Shown piece by piece: positions 8,019 to 14,852 of a stretch of 25,070 nucleotides of DNA. The translations under genes and the position numbers were made by a program. This stretch comes from Firmicutes bacterium HGW-Firmicutes-10. Lineage in GTDB: Bacteria; Bacillota_I; Bacilli_A; Erysipelotrichales; Erysipelotrichaceae. The DNA is taken from the NCBI GenBank assembly GCA_002841605.1, contig PHAF01000005.1:1-25070 (forward strand), in the 5' to 3' direction. How positions within the stretch are numbered: the first letter of the stretch is position 1; each line of letters starts with the position of its first letter. Under the pieces are notes generated by a model. The model worked only from the letters and a program-made list of their open reading frames with translations. It was not told the origin of the DNA and searched no databases.

Positions 8019-8920
8019 TATTCATTTCCTCCCTTTAATAATCCGAAATACAATCCCGTCAGAAAATCTATTCCAGATGTGTGACCGATATCACGAATCT
8101 TTATGATCTCCTCTGTAACATCAATTTCCTTCTGACTTTTAATCAGAACATTTTTGACCATCTGACTAAACTTTCCTTGGCATGCATAAACAAGAAATTC
8201 TTTGCTAATTATCGTTGTTGTATTGATACGTTGAGAGATTTGCGTTATCAACTGATCTTTCAATGCATCAGCATACTCGTTTCCCCGCAAATAATACTGT
8301 GCAGCCAACATACCGCAATTGAAGTCATCCCCAGAGGGAGTCAATCCTTCGCCAACTCCAACAAGTTGTGCTGATAATGATCCAGTTTCTACAACATTTG
8401 AACTACTTGCCAATCTTAATAAGACACCAGACACATAGTTACCTGCAAATGATAGTGGAATTACCTCATTATCCTTAAACGATTTTGCGATACGGCCAAA
8501 CTCGCCCTTTTCAATGTATTTAAGAATATGGTCAGTTAGTAATTTGATTTTAACTTTCTCAAGAGGTTTTGTTCCTTCGGTTAAGTCGCAATCGAATACT
8601 TCCGCATGTTCACGTGTAAACATTGAATTAAAAGCCATAAGACCTTCTTTCGTAAACTGAACTTCATCTCCCCGATTGACACGAATCAATTCAAATACTT
8701 TTTTTGGGATATCCAGGTTGATGCTAAGGGGTGTTATCGGCATTTCTTGGTGTTGCAAAGAGAAAATCCGATCATCAACCATACAATTAATCGTACTTTT
8801 GTAAACAGAGTGAACACGAGCATGCTTTTCATGCTCAAATAGAGGTTTAAAATGTTTACAGTAGGCTTTTATCTGGTCGATAAACATCACCTCACGTTCG
8901 TCTTCATTTTCCCATAGCAA
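8018..8920 (-). CDS. DUF2877 protein, AllH/YlbF-type carbamoyltransferase subunit
   Basis: The protein carries the DUF2877 signature VGEGLTPSGDDFNCG at about residues 188-202 of 300. In E. coli the DUF2877 protein YlbF (AllH) is the third subunit of oxamate carbamoyltransferase beside FdrA and YlbE. It is the first gene of the catabolic operon and shares TAATG with fdrA. The start is uncertain. ATG at 8920 has only a weak GAGAG nine bases upstream, while the in-frame ATG at 8887 (MFIDQIKAY) has GAGG too close to be ideal; I keep the longer form. The gene begins just after a terminator-like hairpin downstream of the PucR gene. The family call is good; how the subunit acts in catalysis is not evident from the sequence. 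Confidence 0.85.
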   Translation of the reverse strand: MLWENEDEREVMFIDQIKAYCKHFKPLFEHEKHARVHSVYKSTINCMVDDRIFSLQHQEMPITPLSINLDIPKKVFELIRVNRGDEVQFTKEGLMAFNSMFTREHAEVFDCDLTEGTKPLEKVKIKLLTDHILKYIEKGEFGRIAKSFKDNEVIPLSFAGNYVSGVLLRLASSSNVVETGSLSAQLVGVGEGLTPSGDDFNCGMLAAQYYLRGNEYADALKDQLITQISQRINTTTIISKEFLVYACQGKFSQMVKNVLIKSQKEIDVTEEIIKIRDIGHTSGIDFLTGLYFGLLKGGNE

Positions 8921-8947
8921 TAAACTCTCAACAATGTCTAATTAGAA

Positions 8948-8974
8948 TAAAAAATGCCCAAATGTATTGGGCAT
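8948..8974 (-). terminator. Terminator-like hairpin between the PucR gene and the catabolic operon
   Basis: On the minus strand, TGCCCAA and TTGGGCA flank a short loop and are followed by six Ts, a typical intrinsic terminator. It lies after the PucR gene and only about 28 bases before the first possible start of the DUF2877 gene. It may end pucR transcription, or act as a leaky attenuator for the operon, since no strong promoter is visible between it and the next gene. Confidence 0.8.
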
Positions 8975-9031
8975 CTTGCACAAAATTTTCGTATTGATAG
9001 CGCTAACTTTGTTACTAAACTGGTCATTTTG

Positions 9032-10693
9032 CTAACTCACATCAATAATTTTACTAATATGTAACGCGAGCTGGCAATTAAAGTTATACTCTGCATCTTT
9101 CAAGTCGTTTTGTAATATCTGTTTGATCTTTTCAATTCTGTAAATAAAAGTGTTTCGATGAATAAACATTGCCTTTGAAGCAATACTTACATTACCGTTA
9201 GCCAGATAATAAGATTCAAGTGTACTCATTAGCTCAGTTTTGTTGATTTTGTCATAATCTCTCAAACTTCCCAGCGCTGAGTTGAAGAAGTTTTGAAGTC
9301 TAGCCTTATCCAGTGTACTATCCAACAAGTGATAGCTTATTAAATCATTAAAATAGAAAACCCCTTCACTGGTTGGAAGTTTAGCAGAAATCCGTAAAAC
9401 ATCCTGTGCCAGCAGGCATGACTTCCCGATGGTTAAAAAATCGGTACATACGTTACTTACGCCTATGCGATATACCAATCCTTTGCAACTAGAGTTGATA
9501 TTGAGTTCCAAACGTTCCAAAAATCCGCGAACTTCGATGCTCGGCTCATAACGACTCTCCGCTTCTTCAAGTTCAATAAACATGATGACATTATTCTCTC
9601 GTATAATCGACCTGATTCTGCGACGACATTTCATTGCGACATCCATACAAATATTGATGATTTCTTTCAAAGTTTCCCTTGGTGCATCCTTCGTGTTGAT
9701 TACCGCACAAATGTGATTGCGAGAAGGATTGATTCCATGAATTTCAGCCAAACTCTTAACTGCATTTACCGAAACGATTTTCCCTTGCAATAGATCATCA
9801 TAGAAATCTTCCTTCATTTTGTGCTGAGCTTCTATCATCTGTTTCGTCTTAACTCGCTCCATCGCAGCCGATTGAGCAGCGCTTTCTAAAGCAATATAGT
9901 CGATACTCTCCAACTTGTGAGTCACTTCCCAGACGATGATGTATCCGTATATGATCTGTGAATAAGCGATCGGAATGACCCGGCATACAATATCGCCGTT
10001 TTCATCCGGAAACTTGCGTTTAATACTCAACGTGAATTTCTTAGCACTGGTCGGTATGCCGTCCGTAAATTCTTTTGTAAATACCTTCTCACGCTCAATC
10101 AATTGTAAGTTGTCTGAAAGTTTATATGGGTTGTTTGGTCGCTCATAGTAACTGAGCAAGTTAAAATTGCTATCTAACATAATGACCGGATTTTCAACCA
10201 AATCAGAAGTCAACTTAACGATTTCCCATAAGTTACCACCCTCAATCGAACATTTACTGAAGGCATTATGTATATCACGGTATTTCTTAAAAACACTATC
10301 CTCACGCTGATGAACTTCTGCGTTGATAATGTTCGATATTTGCGCCAAGCTATAGGTAAATGGTATCTCAATGACAGGAAACCCTCTCAAATTAGCTTCG
10401 TCAATGATAGCTTTAGGGATCTCATCCCAATATCTCTTAACTTTAATTCCGAGTCCCGCACAGTTTTGATCAGCAAGTTCTCTTATTAACTTGCGTTGCA
10501 ACGCGGTATCATTCAAAAAGATGTATCCAGTTGTCAAAATAAAATCCCCAGCAGTGAACCACTCGAAAGAATCCGGATTATCAATGATGTTGGCATTAAA
10601 GATTTTATTGGTCAAACCTTTTCTTCCTGCCTTCAATTGTGCCCCGACTGGACCTAAATGCTGAATGAGTTTTTCAATCGTAAAGGAGTGCAT
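9032..10693 (-). CDS. PucR-family transcriptional regulator
   Basis: The N-terminal 130 residues (TIEKLIQHLG, then WFTAGDFILTTGYIF) match the PucR N-terminal domain. The middle is a GAF-like sensor region, and the last 60 residues carry the PucR C-terminal helix-turn-helix (NVSIASKAMFIHRNTFIYRIEKI). PucR proteins activate purine or other nitrogen-source catabolic genes; the Bacillus PucR responds to allantoin-type compounds. I start at ATG 10693, where GGAGGG has six bases of spacing; TTG at 10699 directly abuts that site and is unlikely. The gene is upstream of and co-directional with the fdrA operon and divergent from the purine permease, so it is the likely local activator of one or both. 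Its effector may be the ring compound or the ureido intermediate (inference). Confidence 0.9.
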   Translation of the reverse strand: MHSFTIEKLIQHLGPVGAQLKAGRKGLTNKIFNANIIDNPDSFEWFTAGDFILTTGYIFLNDTALQRKLIRELADQNCAGLGIKVKRYWDEIPKAIIDEANLRGFPVIEIPFTYSLAQISNIINAEVHQREDSVFKKYRDIHNAFSKCSIEGGNLWEIVKLTSDLVENPVIMLDSNFNLLSYYERPNNPYKLSDNLQLIEREKVFTKEFTDGIPTSAKKFTLSIKRKFPDENGDIVCRVIPIAYSQIIYGYIIVWEVTHKLESIDYIALESAAQSAAMERVKTKQMIEAQHKMKEDFYDDLLQGKIVSVNAVKSLAEIHGINPSRNHICAVINTKDAPRETLKEIINICMDVAMKCRRRIRSIIRENNVIMFIELEEAESRYEPSIEVRGFLERLELNINSSCKGLVYRIGVSNVCTDFLTIGKSCLLAQDVLRISAKLPTSEGVFYFNDLISYHLLDSTLDKARLQNFFNSALGSLRDYDKINKTELMSTLESYYLANGNVSIASKAMFIHRNTFIYRIEKIKQILQNDLKDAEYNFNCQLALHISKIIDVS

Positions 10694-10729
10694 AAGCAAC
10701 CCTCCATTCTTATATTATTGTCTACTTGG

Positions 10730-10759
10730 AGTGTACGACAATTACTTTATCGTTGTCAA
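10730..10759 (-). promoter_or_regulatory. Promoter of the PucR gene
   Basis: TTGACA (10754-10759) and TACACT (10730-10735), read on the minus strand, are 18 bases apart, and transcription would start about 30 bases before the ATG. The spacer is bounded by GACAA and TTGTC arms (10737-10757), a loose inverted repeat that could be an operator, but the arms are only five bases long. Confidence 0.6.
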
Positions 10760-10865
10760 GTAATCAATAGTAACCCTAATTATAAAATAAATGACTCAAC
10801 TAAATGAATATCGATGTTGAAAATAAAAATAAATTTCAAAAGTTGTGAAAATATTCAAAACCCTA

Positions 10866-10894
10866 ATGACAAGTTACCCGAGTCATGCTAAAAT
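10866..10894 (+). promoter_or_regulatory. Promoter of the riboswitch-controlled purine permease
   Basis: ATGACA (10866-10871) and TAAAAT (10889-10894) are 17 bases apart, and TG one base before the -10 makes it an extended -10 element. Predicted transcription starts near 10901, a few bases before the riboswitch P1 helix, which fits well. Confidence 0.65.
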
Positions 10895-10908
10895 GACTCC
10901 ATGCTAAA

Positions 10909-10977
10909 CACCGTATATCCTTGCGAATAAGGCGCAAGAGTTTCTACCCGGCCACCGTAAACGGTCGGACTACGATG
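10909..10977 (+). promoter_or_regulatory. Purine riboswitch aptamer, guanine/xanthine class
   Basis: The three-way junction of the purine riboswitch is recognisable. P2 is CTTGCG (10920-10925) paired with CGCAAG (10933-10938). The conserved junction AGTTTCTAC follows at 10939-10947. P3 is CCGGCC (10948-10953) paired with GGTCGG (10963-10968), with the conserved CCGTAAA loop. The 3' junction ACT has C at 10970, the position that is C in guanine-type and T in adenine-type switches. P1 pairs CGTA (10912-10915) with TACG (10971-10974). This places it in the guanine/hypoxanthine/xanthine class. It controls the NCS2 permease gene just downstream. Confidence 0.92.
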
Positions 10978-10996
10978 GAAGATCACTTTTTCAGTG

Positions 10997-11027
10997 CTTC
11001 TGTCGAAACGGAAGTTTTTTCTTTTTT
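10997..11027 (+). terminator. Riboswitch expression platform: intrinsic terminator
   Basis: CTTCTG (10997-11002) pairs with CGGAAG (11009-11014), followed by TTTTTT, C, TTTTTT. The 5' arm, extended to CTTCTGTCG (10997-11005), can instead pair over nine positions with CGATGGAAG (10973-10981), which includes the 3' strand of the aptamer P1. The two structures are mutually exclusive. Purine binding should stabilise P1, release the terminator and switch the permease gene off. Confidence 0.88.
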
Positions 11028-11060
11028 GACGGTGAGTAGCACATGAGAAAGGGGAACTTT

Positions 11061-12386
11061 ATGTTCGAAAAATTATTTAAGTTGTCATCTAAGGGGACGA
11101 CCGTAAAAGTCGAATTGTTGGCAGGTTTAACGACCTTCCTTACTATGGCTTACATTTTAGCGGTTAACCCGGGCTTGTTGTCCAATGAATTCGGAGCTGG
11201 AATGCCTTTCCAATCCGTATTTCTTGCAACAGCTTTGTCTGCCGCATTAGCATCCATCATCATGGGGTTATACGCTAACTACCCGATCGCTTTGGCACCG
11301 GGAATGGGCGTTAACGCATTCTTTTCATTTACCGCGGTAAATATGCTTGGGGGCAGTTGGCAAGCAGGTTTAGCGGCTGTTTTTATTTCCGGTATTCTGT
11401 TTTTAGTTATTTCCTTAACCGGAATTCGTAAAATGGTCATCAATGCCATTCCTAAGAATCTTAAACTGGCCATCGGCGCCGGTATCGGTTTCTTCATTGC
11501 ATTCATCGGTCTTCAAAATGCCGGTATCGTCGTTAACAATGACGCAGTACTCGTTGGCTTGGGCGATTTGACCGCACCAACCGTATTGCTTGCAGTATTT
11601 GGTATCCTTGTTACATTTGCATTATTAGCACGTAAAATCTCTGCCGGCGTCTTCTACGGTTTGGTAATTACTGCCGTCGTTGGTGTAGTCGCTGGTTTAG
11701 CAGGAATCGAAGGCATGCCTGCATTACCGACAGCCATCGTTTCATTCAACTTTGATATGCCTACCTTTGGAGCATTCATCGGTGGTTTTGACGAACTGTT
11801 CGCAAGTCCTTCCGCAATCCTGATTATCTTCACCTTCTTATTCATCGACTTCTTCGACACAGCCGGTACATTGGTTGCTGTTGCAGGTAAAACGAACTTG
11901 ATCGATGAAAAGGGTGAACTAGAAAACGTTGATAAAGCGTTGATGGCTGATGCTGTTGGTACCGTTGCCGGTGCTATGTTAGGTACATCGACAGTCACTT
12001 CCTATATCGAATCGGCTGCTGGCGTTGGTGTTGGCGGACGCACAGGTTTGACTGCAGTAACTACTGGCGTATTGTTTATCTTATCTATCATCTTCTTCCC
12101 GGTATTAGCCGTAGTTAACGGAACCGTTACAGCTCCAGCATTGATCGTTGTAGGTGTATTAATGGCTCAACAATTAGGCGGTATCGATTGGGACGATTTC
12201 GTAGCAGCTACCAGCGGATTTGTTGCAATCATCACCATGATCTTAGCTTACTCCATCGCTGATGGTATCGCTACTGGCTTTATTACCTATGGTGTCGTTA
12301 TGGCAGCAAGCGGTAAAGCAAAAGAAGTCAAACCGGTTATCTGGGTATTGATCGCAATCTTCATTGTTCACTTCATTCTTAAATAA
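11061..12386 (+). CDS. NCS2-family purine permease (AzgA/PbuG-like)
   Basis: A 441-residue membrane protein with 12 or more hydrophobic segments. It opens with a typical GTTVKVELLAGLTTFLTMAYI block and contains the AzgA-group region FIDFFDTAGTLVAVAGKTNL and GTSTVTSYIESAAGVGVGG. Members import hypoxanthine, guanine or adenine by proton symport. I start at ATG 11061 because AAAGGGG stands six bases before it and family members begin similarly; an in-frame ATG at 11043 is weaker. It is a single-gene unit controlled by the guanine-class riboswitch upstream and closed by a hairpin at 12419. Regulation by an OFF-type guanine switch favours hypoxanthine, guanine or xanthine as cargo. The convergent hydroxylase operon would then use the imported base (inference). 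Confidence 0.92.
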   Translation: MFEKLFKLSSKGTTVKVELLAGLTTFLTMAYILAVNPGLLSNEFGAGMPFQSVFLATALSAALASIIMGLYANYPIALAPGMGVNAFFSFTAVNMLGGSWQAGLAAVFISGILFLVISLTGIRKMVINAIPKNLKLAIGAGIGFFIAFIGLQNAGIVVNNDAVLVGLGDLTAPTVLLAVFGILVTFALLARKISAGVFYGLVITAVVGVVAGLAGIEGMPALPTAIVSFNFDMPTFGAFIGGFDELFASPSAILIIFTFLFIDFFDTAGTLVAVAGKTNLIDEKGELENVDKALMADAVGTVAGAMLGTSTVTSYIESAAGVGVGGRTGLTAVTTGVLFILSIIFFPVLAVVNGTVTAPALIVVGVLMAQQLGGIDWDDFVAATSGFVAIITMILAYSIADGIATGFITYGVVMAASGKAKEVKPVIWVLIAIFIVHFILK

Positions 12387-12418
12387 GAATTCCCTTAGAT
12401 TGATTAATCATAACCAAA

Positions 12419-12440
12419 AGCAGGATCACTCCTGCTTTTT
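12419..12440 (+). terminator. Terminator of the purine permease gene
   Basis: AGCAGGA (12419-12425), loop TCAC, TCCTGCT (12430-12436), then Ts to 12440. On the minus strand the same stem is followed by TTTTGG, so it may also stop the convergent hydroxylase operon, whose last codon lies at its edge. Confidence 0.85.
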
Positions 12441-12924
12441 ATATGCAATGATACTGGTTGATGCCGTATTTTCTTGATATGTCGTCGATATGACGGTCAT
12501 TGATACATAAATATATATTCTTATCGCTTCTAATCATTTTTCTCAAAATATCATTGAACCCCAAATCATTCAATTCGAGCGTGCCTATTTCATCGAGAAA
12601 CACAGTTTTTATAATAGGTTCTTTCAATGCCTTATCAATGACATCAGACACATATCTCAGTGCATTTTTAGAAAAGACGAATCGTTCATACTCAAAATGT
12701 CCCTCAAACGAATCATCATAAAATCTCTTATCATAAATAAACATCAACTCTTCATTAGTACTCAGTCTTCTCAACGCATATCCCACTGTATCTTGTTGAT
12801 CGTTGTATATTTTTACACACGCAAAACCCTCTGCCTCCCCCATCGGCAGATCATTAAAAATCTTAATCAATCGCGTGGTTTTCCCTGAGTCAAAAACCCC
12901 TGAGATGAAAAATATAGATCTCAT
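12439..12924 (-). CDS. THEP1-like P-loop nucleoside-triphosphatase
   Basis: A compact 161-residue NTPase. The Walker A motif is GVFDSGKTT (9-17) and a Walker B-type TVFLDEIGTLEL lies in the second half, the layout of the THEP1/NTPase_1 family. These proteins hydrolyse nucleoside triphosphates in vitro and their cellular role is mostly unknown. It is the last gene of the molybdenum-hydroxylase operon, four bases after the membrane protein, and its start codon has only a weak ribosome binding site, so translation may depend on the gene before. Its position suggests a part in cofactor handling, enzyme activation or energising the neighbouring membrane protein; this is inference. A divergent nucleotide kinase is a less likely alternative. 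Confidence 0.75.
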   Translation of the reverse strand: MRSIFFISGVFDSGKTTRLIKIFNDLPMGEAEGFACVKIYNDQQDTVGYALRRLSTNEELMFIYDKRFYDDSFEGHFEYERFVFSKNALRYVSDVIDKALKEPIIKTVFLDEIGTLELNDLGFNDILRKMIRSDKNIYLCINDRHIDDISRKYGINQYHCI

Positions 12925-12928
12925 GTCA

Positions 12929-13543
12929 TTAAATCACTCGTTGGATAACGATAGCAATGATGAGCAATAACCACGAAAGAGCCGGACTTGGATTCAGTGA
13001 TTTTCGATTTTCGGACAACGCGAGATATCCGCGAATCAAAATCGCATTGAAGAAACTTTCCAATATCCAAAATCGTAATGCGACCCCCCACCCGCTAGTA
13101 ACCAATCCTGCCGGAAGCGAGAACTTTGAGATGACAAACATATATCCCAGAAGCATTCCCCGCCATAGCCATCCCATCGCAAAACTGTCCAAAAAGCTGA
13201 TACTTCTTTGATTCTTTTTTACAAAGTTGAAAACCAAAGTAACCGCCAGCGCTTCAATAATCAGTGAAAGAGCTGGATTTATGACGTATATCGTCATCAA
13301 CCCGCCAAAAAATAAATCGGTAAGTTTGATACAAGCTGCAACCAAAGCAATCTGAACGACTGAGATTGGTTCTTGAGTCGAGTCATAAACCCGATGCATA
13401 AACACGAATGCGACAGGAAACATCAATAATCCAGGCAACCCCGGCAGAGGTATCGAGAAAATGTGTAATACATAACCCAAGGTCGCTTCAGTAATTCCCC
13501 ATAAAGCTCCCCAAAAGAGGATGATATTCAGATTTTTCTTCAT
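12929..13543 (-). CDS. Uncharacterised membrane protein in the hydroxylase operon
   Basis: I do not recognise the family of this 204-residue protein. It has about six hydrophobic segments: roughly 5-27, 33-50, 62-83, 84-106, 118-145 and 185-203. It is short, lacks a signal peptide and carries positively charged loops. The size and topology recall substrate-binding S components of ECF transporters, but no family motif is clear. The start overlaps the TGA of the FAD-subunit gene (ATGA) and has AAAGGAG eight bases upstream, so it is translationally coupled to the enzyme genes. The next gene encodes an NTPase. Coupling to the hydroxylase suggests that it moves the substrate, product or a cofactor precursor, or anchors the enzyme; none of these can be shown from sequence. 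Confidence 0.7.
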   Translation of the reverse strand: MKKNLNIILFWGALWGITEATLGYVLHIFSIPLPGLPGLLMFPVAFVFMHRVYDSTQEPISVVQIALVAACIKLTDLFFGGLMTIYVINPALSLIIEALAVTLVFNFVKKNQRSISFLDSFAMGWLWRGMLLGYMFVISKFSLPAGLVTSGWGVALRFWILESFFNAILIRGYLALSENRKSLNPSPALSWLLLIIAIVIQRVI

Positions 13544-14382
13544 TGTCCCAACTCCTTTACTAAAAATGTTTCAATAAGATTTAAAGCAACTTTGCTTCGA
13601 TAAACTTTGGTCGAACGAACATCATCGATAGGGACGATTTTATCGTCATACATTGTGAGTAATGAATAAATCATTGATTCTATATTTGATGTATTCGATC
13701 CTATGATTTTTGCTTCTGCCTCTTTTAATCGAATCACTGTTGGACCACATGATCCCACAGCAATCCGGATGTCAGTAACTCGATGTTCAACAACATCCGC
13801 AACCGCAAACACCGATACTTTCGAAATGGCATTCGCCTTCCGTGTACCAACTTTATAATAATAGGTATGACTAAACTTCTGATTAGGAATGATGATATGA
13901 GTTAAAATCTCATCATTTTTCAGACAAGTCGAGCCCGGCCCGGTAATAAAGTTTTCAATTGCGATCTCTCTTTTACCAACTGTCGATGCGACGATTACTT
14001 TTGCGTTCAAAGCATAAAGCATTGTCAACGTATCTCCTGCCGGAGAAGCATTGCAAATATTTCCCGAAAAAGTTCCTATATTGCGAATAGCAACCGATCC
14101 GATTTGTTCGACGGGTTTCTTATACTCTATGGGAATTCTTTCATCTTGTAAAAATTGGGCATAACTGACGGTGGCTCCGATTGTAATTTCAAAATCATTA
14201 ACATCTATTGACTTAAGTTCTTTCAGATGGCCGATATACAAAACGTCCTTAGGGAACTGTGCAGGAGTGCCCGACCAGCTGCGATATTTGATCATGACAT
14301 CACTCCCCCCGCAGTAAACCATGACATCGTTAGTCTTTCGAATAAGAAGGGCTTCCGATAAGGATGCCGGCCTAAATGACAT
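13540..14382 (-). CDS. xdhB: FAD-binding subunit of xanthine-dehydrogenase-type molybdenum hydroxylase
   Basis: A 280-residue protein of the CoxM/XdhB type, which passes electrons from the iron-sulfur subunit to FAD and on to NAD or another acceptor. The FAD-contact motif CGGSDVMIKY lies near residues 25-34, and AIRNIGTFSGNICNASPAGD, the second conserved flavin loop, near 94-113. The ATG at 14382 shares its A with the TGA of the 2Fe-2S gene (TGATG) and has AAAGGA upstream; an ATG two codons earlier would sit too close to that site. The length matches stand-alone bacterial FAD subunits. No reason to doubt function is visible. Confidence 0.92.
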   Translation of the reverse strand: MSFRPASLSEALLIRKTNDVMVYCGGSDVMIKYRSWSGTPAQFPKDVLYIGHLKELKSIDVNDFEITIGATVSYAQFLQDERIPIEYKKPVEQIGSVAIRNIGTFSGNICNASPAGDTLTMLYALNAKVIVASTVGKREIAIENFITGPGSTCLKNDEILTHIIIPNQKFSHTYYYKVGTRKANAISKVSVFAVADVVEHRVTDIRIAVGSCGPTVIRLKEAEAKIIGSNTSNIESMIYSLLTMYDDKIVPIDDVRSTKVYRSKVALNLIETFLVKELGQ

Positions 14383-14852
14383 CACCATAATCCTTTACCT
14401 ATCTCTTTTGCCTCAAGGATACCGGCAACGATCATGTGATAGCCTGTGCATCGGCAAAGATTTCCTTCAATTCCTTTCATAACTTCAGCAGCGCTTGGAT
14501 CAGGATTTTCAGATAGCAGTGCTTCCGCAGCCAAAACGAATCCCGGAGTACAAAATCCGCATTGCACACTTCCGCTTTTCTCGAATCCTTTCTTTATTGC
14601 CTCAAATCGTTTTGAATTGCGATAACCTTCCAAAGTGGTAATGTGACAGCCTTCGACATTCGCCATAGCAATCAAACAGGAATTGACCAACCTGCCATCC
14701 ATCAAAACGGAGCAAGATCCACACTCCCCTTCTCCACATCCTTCTTTGACAGATATTTGATGAAGATCCTCTCTCAGTACATCCAATAATCGTTTTGAAT
14801 GTTCAACATCCACAGACACTTCCTCTTCATTAAGTACAAAGTCTATCTTCAT
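14382..14852 (-). CDS. xdhC: 2Fe-2S subunit of xanthine-dehydrogenase-type molybdenum hydroxylase
   Basis: A 156-residue CoxS/XdhC-type protein carrying two [2Fe-2S] clusters. The plant-ferredoxin-like N-terminal cluster uses C39, C44, C47 and C59 (CGEGECGSC, then NSC). The C-terminal helical cluster uses C98, C101, C133 and C135 (CGFC and CRC). All eight ligands are present. It relays electrons from the molybdenum centre to FAD. The start ATG overlaps the TGA of the molybdenum-subunit gene, and the stop overlaps the FAD-subunit start, so the three chains should be made in step. The symbol follows E. coli usage, where xdhC is the iron-sulfur subunit and not the maturation chaperone of the same name in other bacteria. 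Confidence 0.95.
   Translation of the reverse strand: MKIDFVLNEEEVSVDVEHSKRLLDVLREDLHQISVKEGCGEGECGSCSVLMDGRLVNSCLIAMANVEGCHITTLEGYRNSKRFEAIKKGFEKSGSVQCGFCTPGFVLAAEALLSENPDPSAAEVMKGIEGNLCRCTGYHMIVAGILEAKEIGKGLW

Noticed and set aside
1..8920. Standard anaerobic allantoin pathway.
   Set aside because: Allantoinase, allantoate amidohydrolase, ureidoglycolate dehydrogenase and carbamate kinase are all absent from the window, while a ring-opening imide hydrolase is present.
10737..10757. GACAA/TTGTC inverted repeat in the pucR promoter as a PucR binding site.
   Set aside because: Five-base arms are expected by chance, and the site overlaps the -35; not enough for an operator call.
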